Shown piece after piece: positions 1 to 9,588 of a stretch of 43,004 nucleotides of DNA. The position numbers and the translations under genes were made by a program. Under the pieces are notes generated by a model. That model did no database searches and was not told the DNA's origin. It saw only the letters and a program-made list of their open reading frames with translations. How positions within the stretch are numbered: position 1 is the stretch's first letter; each line of letters starts with the position of its first letter. Source of the stretch: Prevotella disiens JCM 6334 = ATCC 29426 (GTDB lineage Bacteria > Bacteroidota > Bacteroidia > Bacteroidales > Bacteroidaceae); NCBI RefSeq assembly GCF_000613345.1, contig NZ_BAIS01000020.1, positions 1 to 43,004 of the forward strand, in the 5' to 3' direction.

Positions 1-70
1 TTAAGGTGGAAATCCGAATTCTATGCTAAAATCTTTCTTATAATTAAGCACAGAATGAATACCAAAAACA

Positions 71-128
71 AAACCTATTGTTTTGCACTTCAAAACAGCC
101 TCTTTTGAACTCCAAAAGCGGCTGTTTT
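71..128. repeat. 22-bp-period palindromic triplet repeat, copy 1
   Basis: Three imperfectly palindromic units of about 17 bp, each of the form CAAAA-N7-TTTTG, are separated by 5-bp spacers (units near 71-85, 91-107 and 113-128). The same arrangement occurs at 17269-17329, 29224-29284 and 36523-36583. It lies in a non-coding stretch downstream of the minus-strand surface protein gene. The rest of 1-295 holds only this repeat and a terminator; no gene was seen. Confidence 0.75.
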
Positions 129-209
129 ATTTTTTTTGTAGGGAAAATCATAGATAACCCCTACCTGCTAACCTTTCACAGCAAAAGTTATCATTGCTGA
201 ATAGTTACA

Positions 210-245
210 AAAAGGAGTTTCGCTATCAGAAACGAAACTCCTTTT
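210..245 (-). terminator. Intrinsic terminator of the first surface protein gene
   Basis: A 13-bp perfect stem (arms 210-222 and 233-245, core GGAGTTTCG) with a 10-base loop is flanked by T/A runs on both strands. It lies about 50 bases past the stop codon of the minus-strand gene ending at 296 and could act in both directions. Confidence 0.75.
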
Positions 246-2090
246 CCATTTTTATTTTTTGTAGGTAAGTGGGGGCTATTGCATGCCAATATTTTTTATT
301 TTATCATTACCTTTTGTGAATATTCACCTACACCAACAATATACAATCCTTTTTGTAATTGGGTGCAATCAATGGTTGTATTATTGATATTATCAGTATG
401 TATGCGTGTTTCCATCTTTCGTCCGTCAATAGAATAAACATCAATGGTACGGAGTTTAGCGACAGGATATTCTACAAATATTTGCTTACTATTTGGGTTG
501 GTATAAATTCGAGCCTTGGTAGCACTTAAACTGCTTATTCCGTTTGGATCTTCACCTTCATAGATAGGTTTATTGTCTTGTCCACCATTGAAGTCTCTTA
601 CTTCCCAACCCTTATCGGTAGCTTTCTTGCATTGCTCTTGGGTGGCAATATTATCTTTTTCGCCCTTGGTGGTACTATCTATAATATAGAGTTGTGCTTT
701 ACGCTTATAGCCTGTAGCATCGGTAAGCGACTCTACGAGTGCGTCCATAGCCTTCCCCTTAATATTATTATCAGCACAATTTAAAAACTCCAACTTTGTT
801 GCTGCTGAAACATCAAGCATTTCAAGATTGTTTTTGTTCACAAAAAGACTTAAAAGATTTGGTGCTTTAACAAGTTCAAAATTGGTTAAGCTTGCTTCTT
901 GAACAGCGAACCATGTAAGATTGCCGTATATTTTTATTTCTTTATCCTTTACAGTAAGTGTATTGTGCCCAGTTTTGCTAAGGTGTACAAGTACCTCATC
1001 GCCCATATCTGCCCATAAATCAGTTGTTCCTTCAGCAAATATTTTTATTTCTTTACCTTTTTCGAGTGTGGTTTGCATCTTTACTGCCAATGGCTCTTTA
1101 GGTGTTAAGGCTATACCTGCATATTCCTTCAAACCATTAGTGGTATTAGCAAATACTTGCCAATTCTTTTTCAAAAGCAATGCCACATTGGTTTTGCTTA
1201 CAACATTGCGTTCAGCTGCATTATCACTATCAATTGCAATAATTTTTCCTTTTGCAGATTTCGGACAAGTTACAAGACTTGCTACAAAACGTGTGAAAGC
1301 CGCATCATCAAGTCGGTTCAACGAGCAATCCAATTCCTTTAATACCGCTGCATTTGTTGCATCTATTGCCGTTGCAGCAACATTGCTAAGGTCAGCAATT
1401 TCCACTTCTCCATAAACATGAATATAGGTTCCCTTGAGTTCGTAGATATTATCTTTGTTGTCCACCTTTACAAGGTTTCCATCGCCCATATCAAGCATCA
1501 GCTTTCCTTTGCCCTTGAATGCCATTTGCACCATGTCGCCTTTCTGCTTTAAGGTGCTAATCATAATAGCTGGGACAGGTGCTTTATAAGGAGTAGGTTC
1601 ACCTCCATTCCAATCCAATACTTTCCAATTTTTCTTAATCGCATCGGCAACCAAATTGTCGGAAAGATAGTTTCCTTCGTATTCGTTCTTCGTGTCAATT
1701 GCTACCAATCGCTTTTCTATATTGTTATTGTCAGGAAGACTTGCTACAAGCTTCTTCATTGCATTTTCATTAAGACGATTGGCACAGCAGTTTAGGTAAA
1801 CAAGATTAGGTGCTTTCTTAATTTCCAATTCGGTAAGGTCGCTCTGAAAACATACCATTTCAGTAAAATCTCCTGTGAGCAATACTTGTTTGTTCTTCAC
1901 ACCATTCAGGAAATTAATCCCCGCAATGAGTTCCTGTTTCTCGCCACCTTGCGTAGTCCATTCCATTTTACCTGTACCTTTTACCTTCAACACTATAGCA
2001 TCGCCAGATGATTTCATCGTTACATTTGGTTCTTCGGTTACAGTTCCGCCCTCATTTTCGCCTTCGTATGGTTGTTTATTTCCAACTGAA

Positions 2091-2539
2091 CCCGAAAAAG
2101 CATAAACAGTCCAGCCTTTTTCCTTAGCAGTAGCCACATGCGACTTGTAAATAACGTTTTTATCATTGGTGTTGGTAAAACATTTTGCAGTTATTACACC
2201 ACTCGTAGTATTAGGAAGCGATGCCATACAAGCTGCCATAGCCTTAGCTGAAAGCTCGTTTACAAATATATTTATCTCCTTGCAACCAACAGCACCACTA
2301 AGGTCTAATGCCGTAGCTTTAGAGAAACTTGTATTGATAAACGTTATATACTCTGGGTGGTCGCAATAAAAAGTTACGGTTTCGCCTTTCAATTCAACTG
2401 ATGAATATTTACTTGGCTTGAAATCAACGATTTTTCCATCGCCTCATCAACCTTAATTTTACAATTTTTTCCATCAGCTATGGTCATACTTGGATAAATC
2501 ATTTTATCTTTACCCTTAGCAGAAGTAATCTTGAATAAC
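2091..2539. repeat. Module 2 DNA copy inside the surface protein gene
   Basis: About 450 bp nearly identical to 2616-3067. The offset is 524 bp on one side of about 2442 and 525 bp on the other, which shows directly that this copy has lost one base. The copies could recombine or convert one another. Confidence 0.85.
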
Positions 2540-2615
2540 ATCTTTTCTTTCTGAACAACAGGAGGTGCTACAGGGTCAGCCTCGCCTTCGTATGGTGTTT
2601 TTTTCTCTACAACAT

Positions 2616-3067
2616 CCGAAAAAGCATAAACAGTCCAGCCTTTTTCCTTAGCAGTAGCCACATGCGACTTATAAATAACGCTTTTATCGTTTGTGTTACT
2701 GAAATTTTTTACTGTTATTTTTCCGTCAGTGGTCTTTGGAAGCGATGCCATACAAGCTGCCATAGACTTGGCTGGAAGCTCGTTTACAAACATATTTATT
2801 TCCTTACAACCAACAGCACCACTAAAATCTAATGCAGTAGCTTTAGAGAAGCTTGCATTGATAAATGTTATATATTCTGGGTGGTCGCAATAAAAAGTTA
2901 CGGTTTCGCCTTTCAATTCAACTGAAGAATAGCTACTTAGCTTGAAATCAACGATTTTTCCATCGCCCTCATCAACTTTGATTCTGCACTTCTTCCCACT
3001 GGCTATGGTCATACTTGGATAAATCATTTTGCCTTTGCCCTTAGCAGAAGTAATCTTAAATAACATT
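2616..3067. repeat. Module 1 DNA copy inside the surface protein gene
   Basis: Intact partner of 2091-2539. It encodes the first module of the same surface protein, and its uninterrupted reading frame serves as the reference for the frameshift in the other copy. Confidence 0.85.
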
Positions 3068-3172
3068 TTGTCGGCTGCATGTGTCTGTAACACACAACCT
3101 AAAAGCAACACACAGATTGCAATCATTACTTTAAAAATTTTCATTTTTGTCTGTTTTTTAGTGAATACTACA

Positions 3173-3187
3173 GCGTTAAATTAACGC
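3173..3187. promoter_or_regulatory. 15-bp perfect palindrome in the surface gene leader
   Basis: GCGTTAAATTAACGC is a perfect palindrome around a central base. It sits just downstream of the predicted -7 box and about 30 bases before the start codon at 3144. The position suits an operator or a leader hairpin; the function is inferred only. Confidence 0.4.
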
Positions 3188-3189
3188 TA

Positions 3190-3220
3190 CAAAAGTAGAA
3201 CTTTACCTAAAAACGCACAA
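3190..3220 (-). promoter_or_regulatory. Bacteroidetes-type promoter for the surface protein gene
   Basis: On the minus strand, TACTTTTG (3190-3197) matches the TAnnTTTG -7 box, with TTG (3218-3220) 20 bases upstream as the -33 element. The predicted transcript start is about 40 bases before the start codon. Confidence 0.65.
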
Positions 3221-3362
3221 TACCTAAAAATTGGTATTTAGCTAATAATGAGAAAGAAAAGTAAACTTTTTGAAAAATGTTTTTATCATTGGGTAACGGT
3301 ACAGAAACAAGTTCAATTCTATGAAAAATAAGTCCTTTTTTAAAGAATTAGGGTTTGATAGA

Positions 3363-3392
3363 TTGTAGTTTAAGTTTTATTTCGTATCTTTG
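3363..3392 (+). promoter_or_regulatory. Promoter of the Nif3/zinc-ribbon operon
   Basis: TTG (3363-3365), 19 bases, then TATCTTTG (3385-3392). The in-frame TTG codon at 3390 lies inside the -7 box, so translation must start at the ATG at 3405, leaving an almost leaderless mRNA. Confidence 0.7.
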
Positions 3393-3404
3393 CAAACAAA
3401 ATTT

Positions 3405-4214
3405 ATGCGTAGCGTGAAAATTAAGGAAGTAATTGATGCCCTTGAGAAGTTTGCGCCTCTGCCCTTGCAGGAAAGCTACGATAATGCTGGCTTGCAAGTT
3501 GGATTGACAGGGGCGGAAGTATCAGGGGCTTTGTTGTGTCTTGACGTAACCGAAAAGATTGTAGACGAGGCGATAAAACTCGGCTGTAATCTTATCGTGG
3601 CACACCACCCTTTGATATTTCGCAAATTATCTCATATTTCAGATGCTACCTATGTGGAACGCACAGTGGTTAAGGCGATTAAGAACGATATAGCCATTGT
3701 GGCGATGCATACCAATTTAGATGCTGCCATGGGGGGCGTAAATTACAAAATAGCCGAGAAGTTTGGCTTGAAAAATGTACGTTTCTTTGGCAATAAACAG
3801 ACTATTTCGATTGCTGGAGGCGAAGTTTTAGGAGGTGAAGGTGTTATCGGAACGTTTGCAGAACCTATGGCTGCTGACGATTTTATCATTATGATGAAGC
3901 GTGAATTTGAAGTAGAATGTGTGCAAACGAACGAGCTTTTGCGTCGTCCAATCCAGACGGTTGCGCTCTGCGGTGGTGCTGGTGCCTTCCTTTTGAATAA
4001 GGCGATAGGCGAGAAGGCTGACGCTTTTGTAACGGGCGAGATGCACTATCACGACTTTTTTGGACACGAACAAGAAATTCAAATCTGCTCGATAGGGCAT
4101 TATCAAAGTGAGCAGTTCACCACAGAGGTGTTCCGTGAAATCATAGAACGGGCATGCCCGAGCGTGAAATGCTACACGACGGACATTAATACGAATCCTA
4201 TTATATATATATAA
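3405..4214 (+). CDS. Nif3-like dinuclear metal centre protein
   Basis: A 269-residue member of the Nif3/YbgI (GTP cyclohydrolase I type 2 / DUF34) family, a toroidal hexamer with a two-metal site whose cellular substrate is unsettled. The family start is visible (LQESYDNAGLQVG at about 21-33). The metal ligands fit HHP at about 67-69, the MHTNLD motif at 101-106, and the C-terminal GEMHYHDF and SIGHYQSE segments that supply His and Glu. The length matches the short form without the inserted CutA-like domain. It is followed after 51 bp by a coiled-coil zinc-ribbon gene, a pairing commonly seen in Bacteroidetes, and both probably share the promoter at 3363-3392. The ATG at 3405 was chosen because the upstream TTG overlaps the -7 box. 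Confidence 0.92.
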   Translation: MRSVKIKEVIDALEKFAPLPLQESYDNAGLQVGLTGAEVSGALLCLDVTEKIVDEAIKLGCNLIVAHHPLIFRKLSHISDATYVERTVVKAIKNDIAIVAMHTNLDAAMGGVNYKIAEKFGLKNVRFFGNKQTISIAGGEVLGGEGVIGTFAEPMAADDFIIMMKREFEVECVQTNELLRRPIQTVALCGGAGAFLLNKAIGEKADAFVTGEMHYHDFFGHEQEIQICSIGHYQSEQFTTEVFREIIERACPSVKCYTTDINTNPIIYI

Positions 4215-4265
4215 GGTGGATTTTTGGGAAAGAACGAAAAATAACAGAATAAAAAATAGACAACA

Positions 4266-5084
4266 ATGGCAAAGAAAGACCCTAAAGATTTATCAGTAGA
4301 AGAGAAGTTGAAGCATCTCTATCAGTTGCAAGCAACACTTTCTGCAATTGACGAAAAGCGTGCGTTGCGTGGTGAATTGCCACTCGAAGTTCGCGACTTA
4401 GAGGACGAAATCGAAGGCTTGAACACTCGTATCGATAAAATTCGCTACGAAATAGACGATTTCCAACACGCTATTGTTCAGCGCAAGGGCGACATAGAAC
4501 AGGCAAAAGCAAGTTTGGAACGTTACAATCAACAGTTGGAACAAGTGGCTAACAATCGTGAATATGACATGTTGACCAAGGAAATAGAGTTCCAAACATT
4601 AGAAGTAGAGCTTTGTAAGAAGAAGATGGACGAGGCACAAGCAAAGATTAAAGCGTGCCAAGACGACCTTGCAAATAACGAAGCTATTCTTGACGACCGT
4701 CATAAAGCCTTGGAAGAAAAGCGTGCAGAACTTGAAGAAATCATGCAAGAAACACGCGATGAGGAAGATGATTTGAAGGAAAGAGCAGTTGAAATTGAAA
4801 CAAAGATAGAAACTGGTTTGCTCCGCAGCTTTAAGCGTATTCGCAAAGGTGCTCGTAACGGCTTAGGAATTGTGTACGTTCAGCGTGATGCGTGCGGTGG
4901 TTGTTTCAACAAAATTCCACCTCAGCGTCAATTGGATATTAAGATGCACAAGAAAATCATTGTCTGTGAATATTGCGGACGTATCCTTATCGATCCAGAA
5001 GTAGCTGGTGTAAAACTTCAAACAGCCGAAGAAAAGCCAAAGAAGAAGCGCGCAACTCGTAAAAAGAAGGAAGACGCTGAATAA
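4266..5084 (+). CDS. Coiled-coil C4-type zinc-ribbon protein
   Basis: A 272-residue protein. Residues ~10-190 are a long charged antiparallel coiled coil. A C4 zinc ribbon follows (CGGC near 210 and CEYCG near 234), then a very basic tail (KPKKKRATRKKK). This is the architecture of the CT398/HP0958-type family (zf-RING_7), proposed to chaperone RNA or protein partners; the role in Bacteroidetes is not established. It is the second gene after nif3-like, with no promoter visible in the 51-bp gap, and is followed by a strong terminator. No signal peptide, so cytoplasmic. Confidence 0.9.
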   Translation: MAKKDPKDLSVEEKLKHLYQLQATLSAIDEKRALRGELPLEVRDLEDEIEGLNTRIDKIRYEIDDFQHAIVQRKGDIEQAKASLERYNQQLEQVANNREYDMLTKEIEFQTLEVELCKKKMDEAQAKIKACQDDLANNEAILDDRHKALEEKRAELEEIMQETRDEEDDLKERAVEIETKIETGLLRSFKRIRKGARNGLGIVYVQRDACGGCFNKIPPQRQLDIKMHKKIIVCEYCGRILIDPEVAGVKLQTAEEKPKKKRATRKKKEDAE

Positions 5085-5120
5085 AAAAGCACCTTTTTAT
5101 ATTCGAAAAGATAAAGTAAA

Positions 5121-5161
5121 AAACCCCATTGGTAAAGCTTTCGCAGCAACCAATGGGGTTT
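5121..5161. terminator. Bidirectional terminator between convergent genes
   Basis: A 13-bp perfect stem (AAACCCCATTGGT 5121-5133 pairing with 5149-5161) lies between the stop of the zinc-ribbon gene and the stop of the minus-strand surface protein at 5189. Its A and T flanks serve both strands. Confidence 0.8.
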
Positions 5162-5188
5162 ATCATATCAATTAATCAATCGGAAAAT

Positions 5189-7167
5189 TTATCGATTCAT
5201 GAACTTTTTGCCATTCTGAATAACAATGCCTTTATAGTTTTTGCCAACTTTCTGTCCAGCAAGGTTATAGAGTGGGGCATCGTTTGTTGTGATAGTGGTC
5301 TTTATACCGTCAATATTGGTTGAACCAATGGCCTCTAATCTGATGTTGTCAATGTACAAATTCATCGCATCTTCGTAATTTGTAGTATTCGCATGGAAGC
5401 CAATGTAAATGATACCATTTTTCTTTGTAACAAACTTGCATTCCTTATTCACAAAGTTATCATTATTGACCTCTGTGTCAGCTATCAATTGCTCAGTCAT
5501 AGAGCAGAAGCTGGCGCATAGCCATACTTAACTTCAAATTTTTCCTTACCAATGGTCTTCACATCGAACGTAAGTTTGTATTCCATATCCTTTTCCGTAG
5601 CGATGAAAGGAGTGAAAATCCAGTCGTTTTTAGCTGCTGTACTGCTGTAAATTTTAATCCATTTGTACTCGTAATCCCAATCCCAATAAGCATTACCATC
5701 ACCGATATGCTCGGTAGTATAGAGTAAGAAATTGTCGTTTGAATTAAATTCTTCAGTATAAGGAACAGTAAAAGGCTTGCCAACCATGATTTTGTTTGAT
5801 GACATTGGCATACCAACCGTGTTATCGTCTACATAAGGAGTAACGTCGAAGAAGCATTTTTCAGGTTTATCTTGGTTCACTGTGAAAGTATAAGGCGATG
5901 TTGCAGTCTTTGTAATCTCTGTGGCAGCAGGCATTTGAACAACCTTATACTTCACTTCAGCAGGGTTTACGTAGCCTCCATGAACACCTTCAGTAGAGTT
6001 ATCCCAAGTAAGAACAAAGTCGGTATTATTGTCTGCACGTACTAATTTAACATTGCTTACAGCCTTTGGAGTGTCCTTACCAATGTATTGTTTGAGGAGT
6101 TCTGCCTTATCGCCATCACCCTCTATGTTACTGACAACCACTGTAAAGTCGTGTATTCCTTGTGTTGTGGTAACTTGCGCTTCTACATTTGCACCTGCTG
6201 TTGTGCTGCCGTTCGTGCTTTTTACACCATCAACATAAATGGTATAAGTGAGTGCGCCAGATAAAGCGCTGCCTGCATGGGTTACAGAAGGAGCTTTAAA
6301 ATTGACTTTACCTGTGAGTGAACCATTTGCAAAGTTGAGGCTAAGGTCGGTTGATTTGCCTGGAGCGCCAGCCTTAATAATCTTATCGCCTGCCCAAATA
6401 TAAGCAAATTCGTAATTTTCAGCAAACGCTTTCACCTTTGTGGCAGTACCTTTTGTAACATCAACCTTGTACAAACCGTTTTCACCGTTAGACAAAGTAG
6501 CGGCCCAATACATATTAACATTGTCGCTAGGAACAAATGTTGCTCCTTGTAGGACTGTTGAAGAAAGTTTTGTATTTCCAATTAACTGTGGGTATTCACC
6601 AGTTGTGCTCAATTTGTAGAGTTCTCCTTTATCAGTAATACCAAACAAATTTCCTTCTTCGTTGAAAGCCATTACCAAGAAATTCTTCATTGAAAATGTA
6701 CAAATTTCTGTTTTTGAACGTTTGCTAAGGTCTAACAGACAAAGTTTGGCAAGATATTCGTTGTCTTTAAAAATGCTATAAACCTTATCTGTTTTAGCAT
6801 CGTAAGCAATTGGAGAGGCTTCAGTAACCACATCAGCAGTTAAAGTGTTGCGTGTAACAAGCTGATAGTCTGTTGCATTGTAAATATACATTTTGTAGTC
6901 GGAACCATAGCCGCTGGAATTATCCATGTTAAAAACGTAGTATCGGTCTTTTACTTTTACGGCTCCATAATTGGGAGTTGCCACGAGTTCTTTTACAGAT
7001 TTTACCTCTGTGCTTGTGTTAGTTGTGAAACTGAATATGCCGTTCATTTCGTATTTGTTCACAGCATGACCATACATGTTAAATTCTACGTCTGTAGATT
7101 GAGCTACAATGGGCAACGTTCCAAACATTGCCATAGTAGCAAAGATAGTTGTAAATAATTTTTTCAT
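5189..7167 (-). pseudogene. Secreted adhesin-like surface protein, frameshifted near its C-terminus
   Basis: About 659 codons split by a one-base deletion at about 5500 into 5497-7167 and 5189-5500 (they overlap as ATGA). The signal peptide (MKKLFTTIFATMAMFGTLPIVAQS) is followed by a beta-propeller-like region (~40-270), a fibronectin III-like domain (~370-440) and a jelly-roll domain (FNSND..., NDWIFTPF) like the cleaved-adhesin/choice-of-anchor J family. The second piece has no signal peptide. It continues the jelly roll and ends in YNLAGQKVGKNYKGIVIQNG, a tail common on Prevotella secreted proteins. Because domain and export tail fall in different frames, I read this as one broken gene, not two coupled genes. 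It probably acts at the cell surface; the ligand is unknown. Confidence 0.8.
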
Positions 7168-7280
7168 TGCTTTATAAGTTTATGAGTTTAATAGATTTCT
7201 TTTTATTTCTCTAAGTATTAGTCAATTATTTATTTGTTGTTTTGGTTTAGAATAATAGAGTTTAATGTTACTATTTTCTG

Positions 7281-7312
7281 CAAAAGTAGCGAATTGCTTT
7301 TGTAAATGCAAA
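7281..7312 (-). promoter_or_regulatory. Promoter of the adhesin-like gene
   Basis: Minus strand TTTG (7309-7312), 20 bases, TACTTTTG (7281-7288): a full match to the Bacteroidetes consensus, leaving a leader of about 105 bases. The remainder of 7168-7481 is AT-rich and also carries the porin promoter. Confidence 0.75.
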
Positions 7313-7451
7313 TAATAAATAGTTTTTTTCTATAATCTATCTTTCTATGCGCTACTTATGGTGTTCTGTTTATTGTAAATTTTCTTCTAAAAATATCTTA
7401 CATGAAATTTATTTTTAATATATTTGTTACGGGTTTGTAATGTCTGTAATG

Positions 7452-7459
7452 TAATTTTG
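7452..7459 (+). promoter_or_regulatory. -7 box of the porin promoter
   Basis: TAATTTTG matches TAnnTTTG and lies 22 bases before the porin ATG. No TTTG sits at the ideal distance (the nearest are at 7423-7426 and 7434-7437), so the -33 part is weak. Confidence 0.45.
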
Positions 7460-7481
7460 CACAAAATTTAAGAAATAAGAA

Positions 7482-8519
7482 ATGCATAAACAAAAGTACA
7501 TTTTTGCAACCTTATTGCTATTGGGCAGTATGGTGGCAAATGGGCAAGAGAAGGAGGCGGTAGACTTAACTCCGAAAGTTCACGGTACGATTCGTGGAAA
7601 ATATGAATACCAATCAGAAGATAAAGAAGGTAGATTTGAAGTGAGAACCGCCCGAATAAGTTTAAGTGGGAAAGTTGCAAGTTGGGTGAATTATAAGGCA
7701 GAAATAGACTTATCTGATGAAGGAAAAATTAAAATGCTTGATGCTTATACGCAGTTCACACCCATTACCAATTTGAATTTTACACTTGGACAGATGCGTG
7801 TACCATTTACAATTGATGCCCACCGTTCACCACATCTACAATATTTTGCCAATCGTTCGTTTATTGCAAAGCAGGTGGGAAATGTGAGAGATGTGGGTGC
7901 AACTTTGGGCTATACGTTGAATTGCGGATTTCCGATAAGGTTGGAAGCAGGCATTTTTAACGGTTCAGGACTAACCAACCAGAAGGATTTCTGGACAAAT
8001 AATATCAATTATTCGACCAAAGCACAGTTCTTTTTCCCACGCGGATTTAACCTTACATTGAGTGCGCAGAAGATAAAGCCCGACCAAATTTCGGTGATGA
8101 TGTATGATGCAGGTGTCTATTATCATGCGCATGGTTGGCATGCAGAGGTGGAGTATCTTTACAAGCATTATGCTGACAATGCTTTTGATGGAGTACATGC
8201 TTTAGATGCTTTTGTTAATTATGATATTCCGTTGCGTAATAAATTCTTTACGAAAGTTTCGCCATTGTTGCGTTATGACTATATGAGCGACCATAGTGAC
8301 GGTATTCGCTATGTTGGAAATGAACAAAATGAAGCGGGAAAGTTAAAAATAACTGATTATCAACGTTCTCGTTTGACAGGCGGAGTTACGCTAAGCATTG
8401 ATAAACCTTTTGTATCGGATATTCGTTTGAATTATGAAAAGTACTTTTATGCGAATAGCGGAATACCCAAAACGTCAGAACACGATAAGTTTGTAATCGA
8501 AATAATGACACGTTTTTAG
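7482..8519 (+). CDS. Outer-membrane porin (phosphate-selective porin O/P type)
   Basis: A 345-residue protein with a signal peptide (MHKQKYIFATLLLLGSMVANGQ). It then has alternating aromatic/hydrophilic strands typical of a 16-18-stranded barrel: GTIRGKYEYQ, RFEVRTARISLSG, NYKAEIDLSD, LGQMRVPF and others. It ends in Phe (MTRF), the usual C-terminal signature of outer-membrane barrels. The RTARISLSG and LGQMRVPF segments resemble the OprO/OprP-like porin family of Bacteroidetes; the actual substrate (phosphate, polyphosphate or general anions) cannot be told. It is a single-gene unit with its own -7 box and terminator. Confidence 0.85.
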   Translation: MHKQKYIFATLLLLGSMVANGQEKEAVDLTPKVHGTIRGKYEYQSEDKEGRFEVRTARISLSGKVASWVNYKAEIDLSDEGKIKMLDAYTQFTPITNLNFTLGQMRVPFTIDAHRSPHLQYFANRSFIAKQVGNVRDVGATLGYTLNCGFPIRLEAGIFNGSGLTNQKDFWTNNINYSTKAQFFFPRGFNLTLSAQKIKPDQISVMMYDAGVYYHAHGWHAEVEYLYKHYADNAFDGVHALDAFVNYDIPLRNKFFTKVSPLLRYDYMSDHSDGIRYVGNEQNEAGKLKITDYQRSRLTGGVTLSIDKPFVSDIRLNYEKYFYANSGIPKTSEHDKFVIEIMTRF

Positions 8520-8544
8520 TTGAAAAGCTGTTTTTAGATAAATT

Positions 8545-8583
8545 AGGGCTGACACTTCTCGCAAAGTGTGTTAGCCCTTTTGT
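8545..8583 (+). terminator. Porin terminator
   Basis: An 11-bp stem beginning AGGGCT (left arm from 8545) and ending AGCCCT, followed by TTTTG. It lies 26 bases after the porin stop. Nothing else recognisable is seen from here to 8799. Confidence 0.7.
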
Positions 8584-8799
8584 TTTGGTAGGATAGTTAT
8601 ATAGGCTATAGTTGGTCATGCCTTTTATCTTTTTGTTGCTCAATAGCGCTATTCCAGACTGTTTCCTCAAAGGGATACTGGAGTTTTCTTGTGGGGAAAA
8701 TGTAGTGTCCCAATGAGAAAACTACTGTGCAAAATAATGTCATTCGCAGTAGCAAAGTTATAAGATTTTTGCTTTAAAAATTAAGTTATTTTACCATTG

Positions 8800-9255
8800 T
8801 TAGAGGTCTAAACTCTTATAATCAGGTACCGTTTCCAAGAAAACATAAGTTTGTTGAGCATAATCCATTTTGCAAATGTACGTTTCTATGCCATTCGAAA
8901 CGATGAGATAATCAACATGGAGTAGGAGATTGTAAGCTGAAATTTGGTCAAAAACCTTTTGTGTGAGCTTAATATGTGGTGCTTTATATTCGATTATCAT
9001 GCGTGGCGAAAGGTTTTTGTCGTACAAAACGCTGTCGGCACGTATCACTTTGTCGCCTACGGAAAGCGCAACTTCGTTGGCAAGAAGACTAACGGGATAG
9101 CCTTTGTGGTCGATTAAAAAATGAATGAAGTGCTGACGAACCCATTCTTCGGGTGTAATGACAAAATATTTGCGTCGCAAAATATCGAAGATTTTGCGAC
9201 GACCGTCTTCGTTTTTTACCTTTATATTATAAGGTGGAAGATTGAGTTGCACCAT
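8800..9255 (-). CDS. Stand-alone HsdR N-terminal-like (PD-(D/E)XK) protein
   Basis: 151 residues resembling the N-terminal nuclease-fold domain of type I restriction subunit R (HSDR_N family). The segments VGDKVIRADSVLYDKN and MIIEYKAPHIKLTQKVFDQI give the D...ExK pattern of the fold (D near 73, EYK near 90-92), preceded by EEWVRQHFIHFLI, which is typical of this family. It has no helicase, specificity or methyltransferase partner, so it is not a restriction enzyme subunit as such. In Bacteroidetes this small protein is often found next to holA, as here (divergent, 333 bp apart), suggesting a conserved but unassigned DNA-related role. Confidence 0.82.
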   Translation of the reverse strand: MVQLNLPPYNIKVKNEDGRRKIFDILRRKYFVITPEEWVRQHFIHFLIDHKGYPVSLLANEVALSVGDKVIRADSVLYDKNLSPRMIIEYKAPHIKLTQKVFDQISAYNLLLHVDYLIVSNGIETYICKMDYAQQTYVFLETVPDYKSLDL

Positions 9256-9327
9256 AATTTTGTTTGTTTCCTATTTCTTCAGCTCGCTTCTAACTTTCCT
9301 TCGGCTCGTTTAAAAAGCAGATAGAAT

Positions 9328-9358
9328 TTTGTTTTCTCTTATTTATCTCGTAACTTTG
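9328..9358 (+). promoter_or_regulatory. Promoter upstream of holA
   Basis: TTTG (9328-9331), 19 bases, TAACTTTG (9351-9358). A start near 9365 gives holA a leader of about 220 bases that includes the palindromic repeat at 9410-9460. Confidence 0.65.
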
Positions 9359-9384
9359 CATACGATAGAATAGGGCGGAAAGAT

Positions 9385-9460
9385 GTTCTTTTTCAAAGTG
9401 CGATTTCTCGCCACGAGCATATACAAATTTCGTTTCACTCATTTGTATGCTGCGTGTGGC
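9385..9460. repeat. Dispersed palindromic repeat (family B), copy 1
   Basis: About 60 bp starting GTTCTTTTTCAAAGTGCGAT recur at 33466-33530. In this copy a long imperfect hairpin is complete: GCCACGAGCATATACAAAT (9410-9428) pairs with ATTTGTATGC...GTGTGGC (9441-9460). It would fold in the holA leader. Confidence 0.7.
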
Positions 9461-9588
9461 TTAACGAAATCGTTGAAAAAAACTTTTTGCGCACAAATTC
9501 ACTACAAATATAGATAATTTTTCCGAGAGCTGACGTCTATTTTCTGAAAAATGGGATTGTAAAAGGCTGTGGAACGATAATAAAAGCT

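Larger units (their letters stand above)
296..3144 (-). pseudogene. Secreted multi-module leucine-rich-repeat-like surface protein, frameshifted
   Basis: One gene of about 949 codons is split by a one-base deletion near 2442 into 2389-3144 (N-terminal 251 codons) and 296-2392. The start at 3144 gives a clear signal peptide (MKIFKVMIAICVLLLG..., cleaved after HAA). Five modules of 130-175 residues follow. Each has a beta-rich part, a short LRR-like part (for example LVYLNCCANRLNENAMKKLV) and a segment ending in a KGW-V-D/F-NGG-like motif. Modules 1 and 2 are nearly identical in DNA. The last ~75 residues (VYSIDGRKMETR ... QKVMIK) resemble a type A sorting domain of type IX secretion, so surface export is inferred. 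Module 1 reads VDEGDGKIVDFK where module 2 loses one C of a CCC run, which pinpoints the lesion. Ligand and role are unknown. Either a sequencing error or a real knockout is possible. Confidence 0.8.

Noticed and set aside
5189..5500. Separate small gene coupled to the adhesin by ATGA overlap
   Set aside because: It lacks a signal peptide and carries the rest of the jelly-roll domain and export tail, so it is the frameshifted end of the upstream gene.
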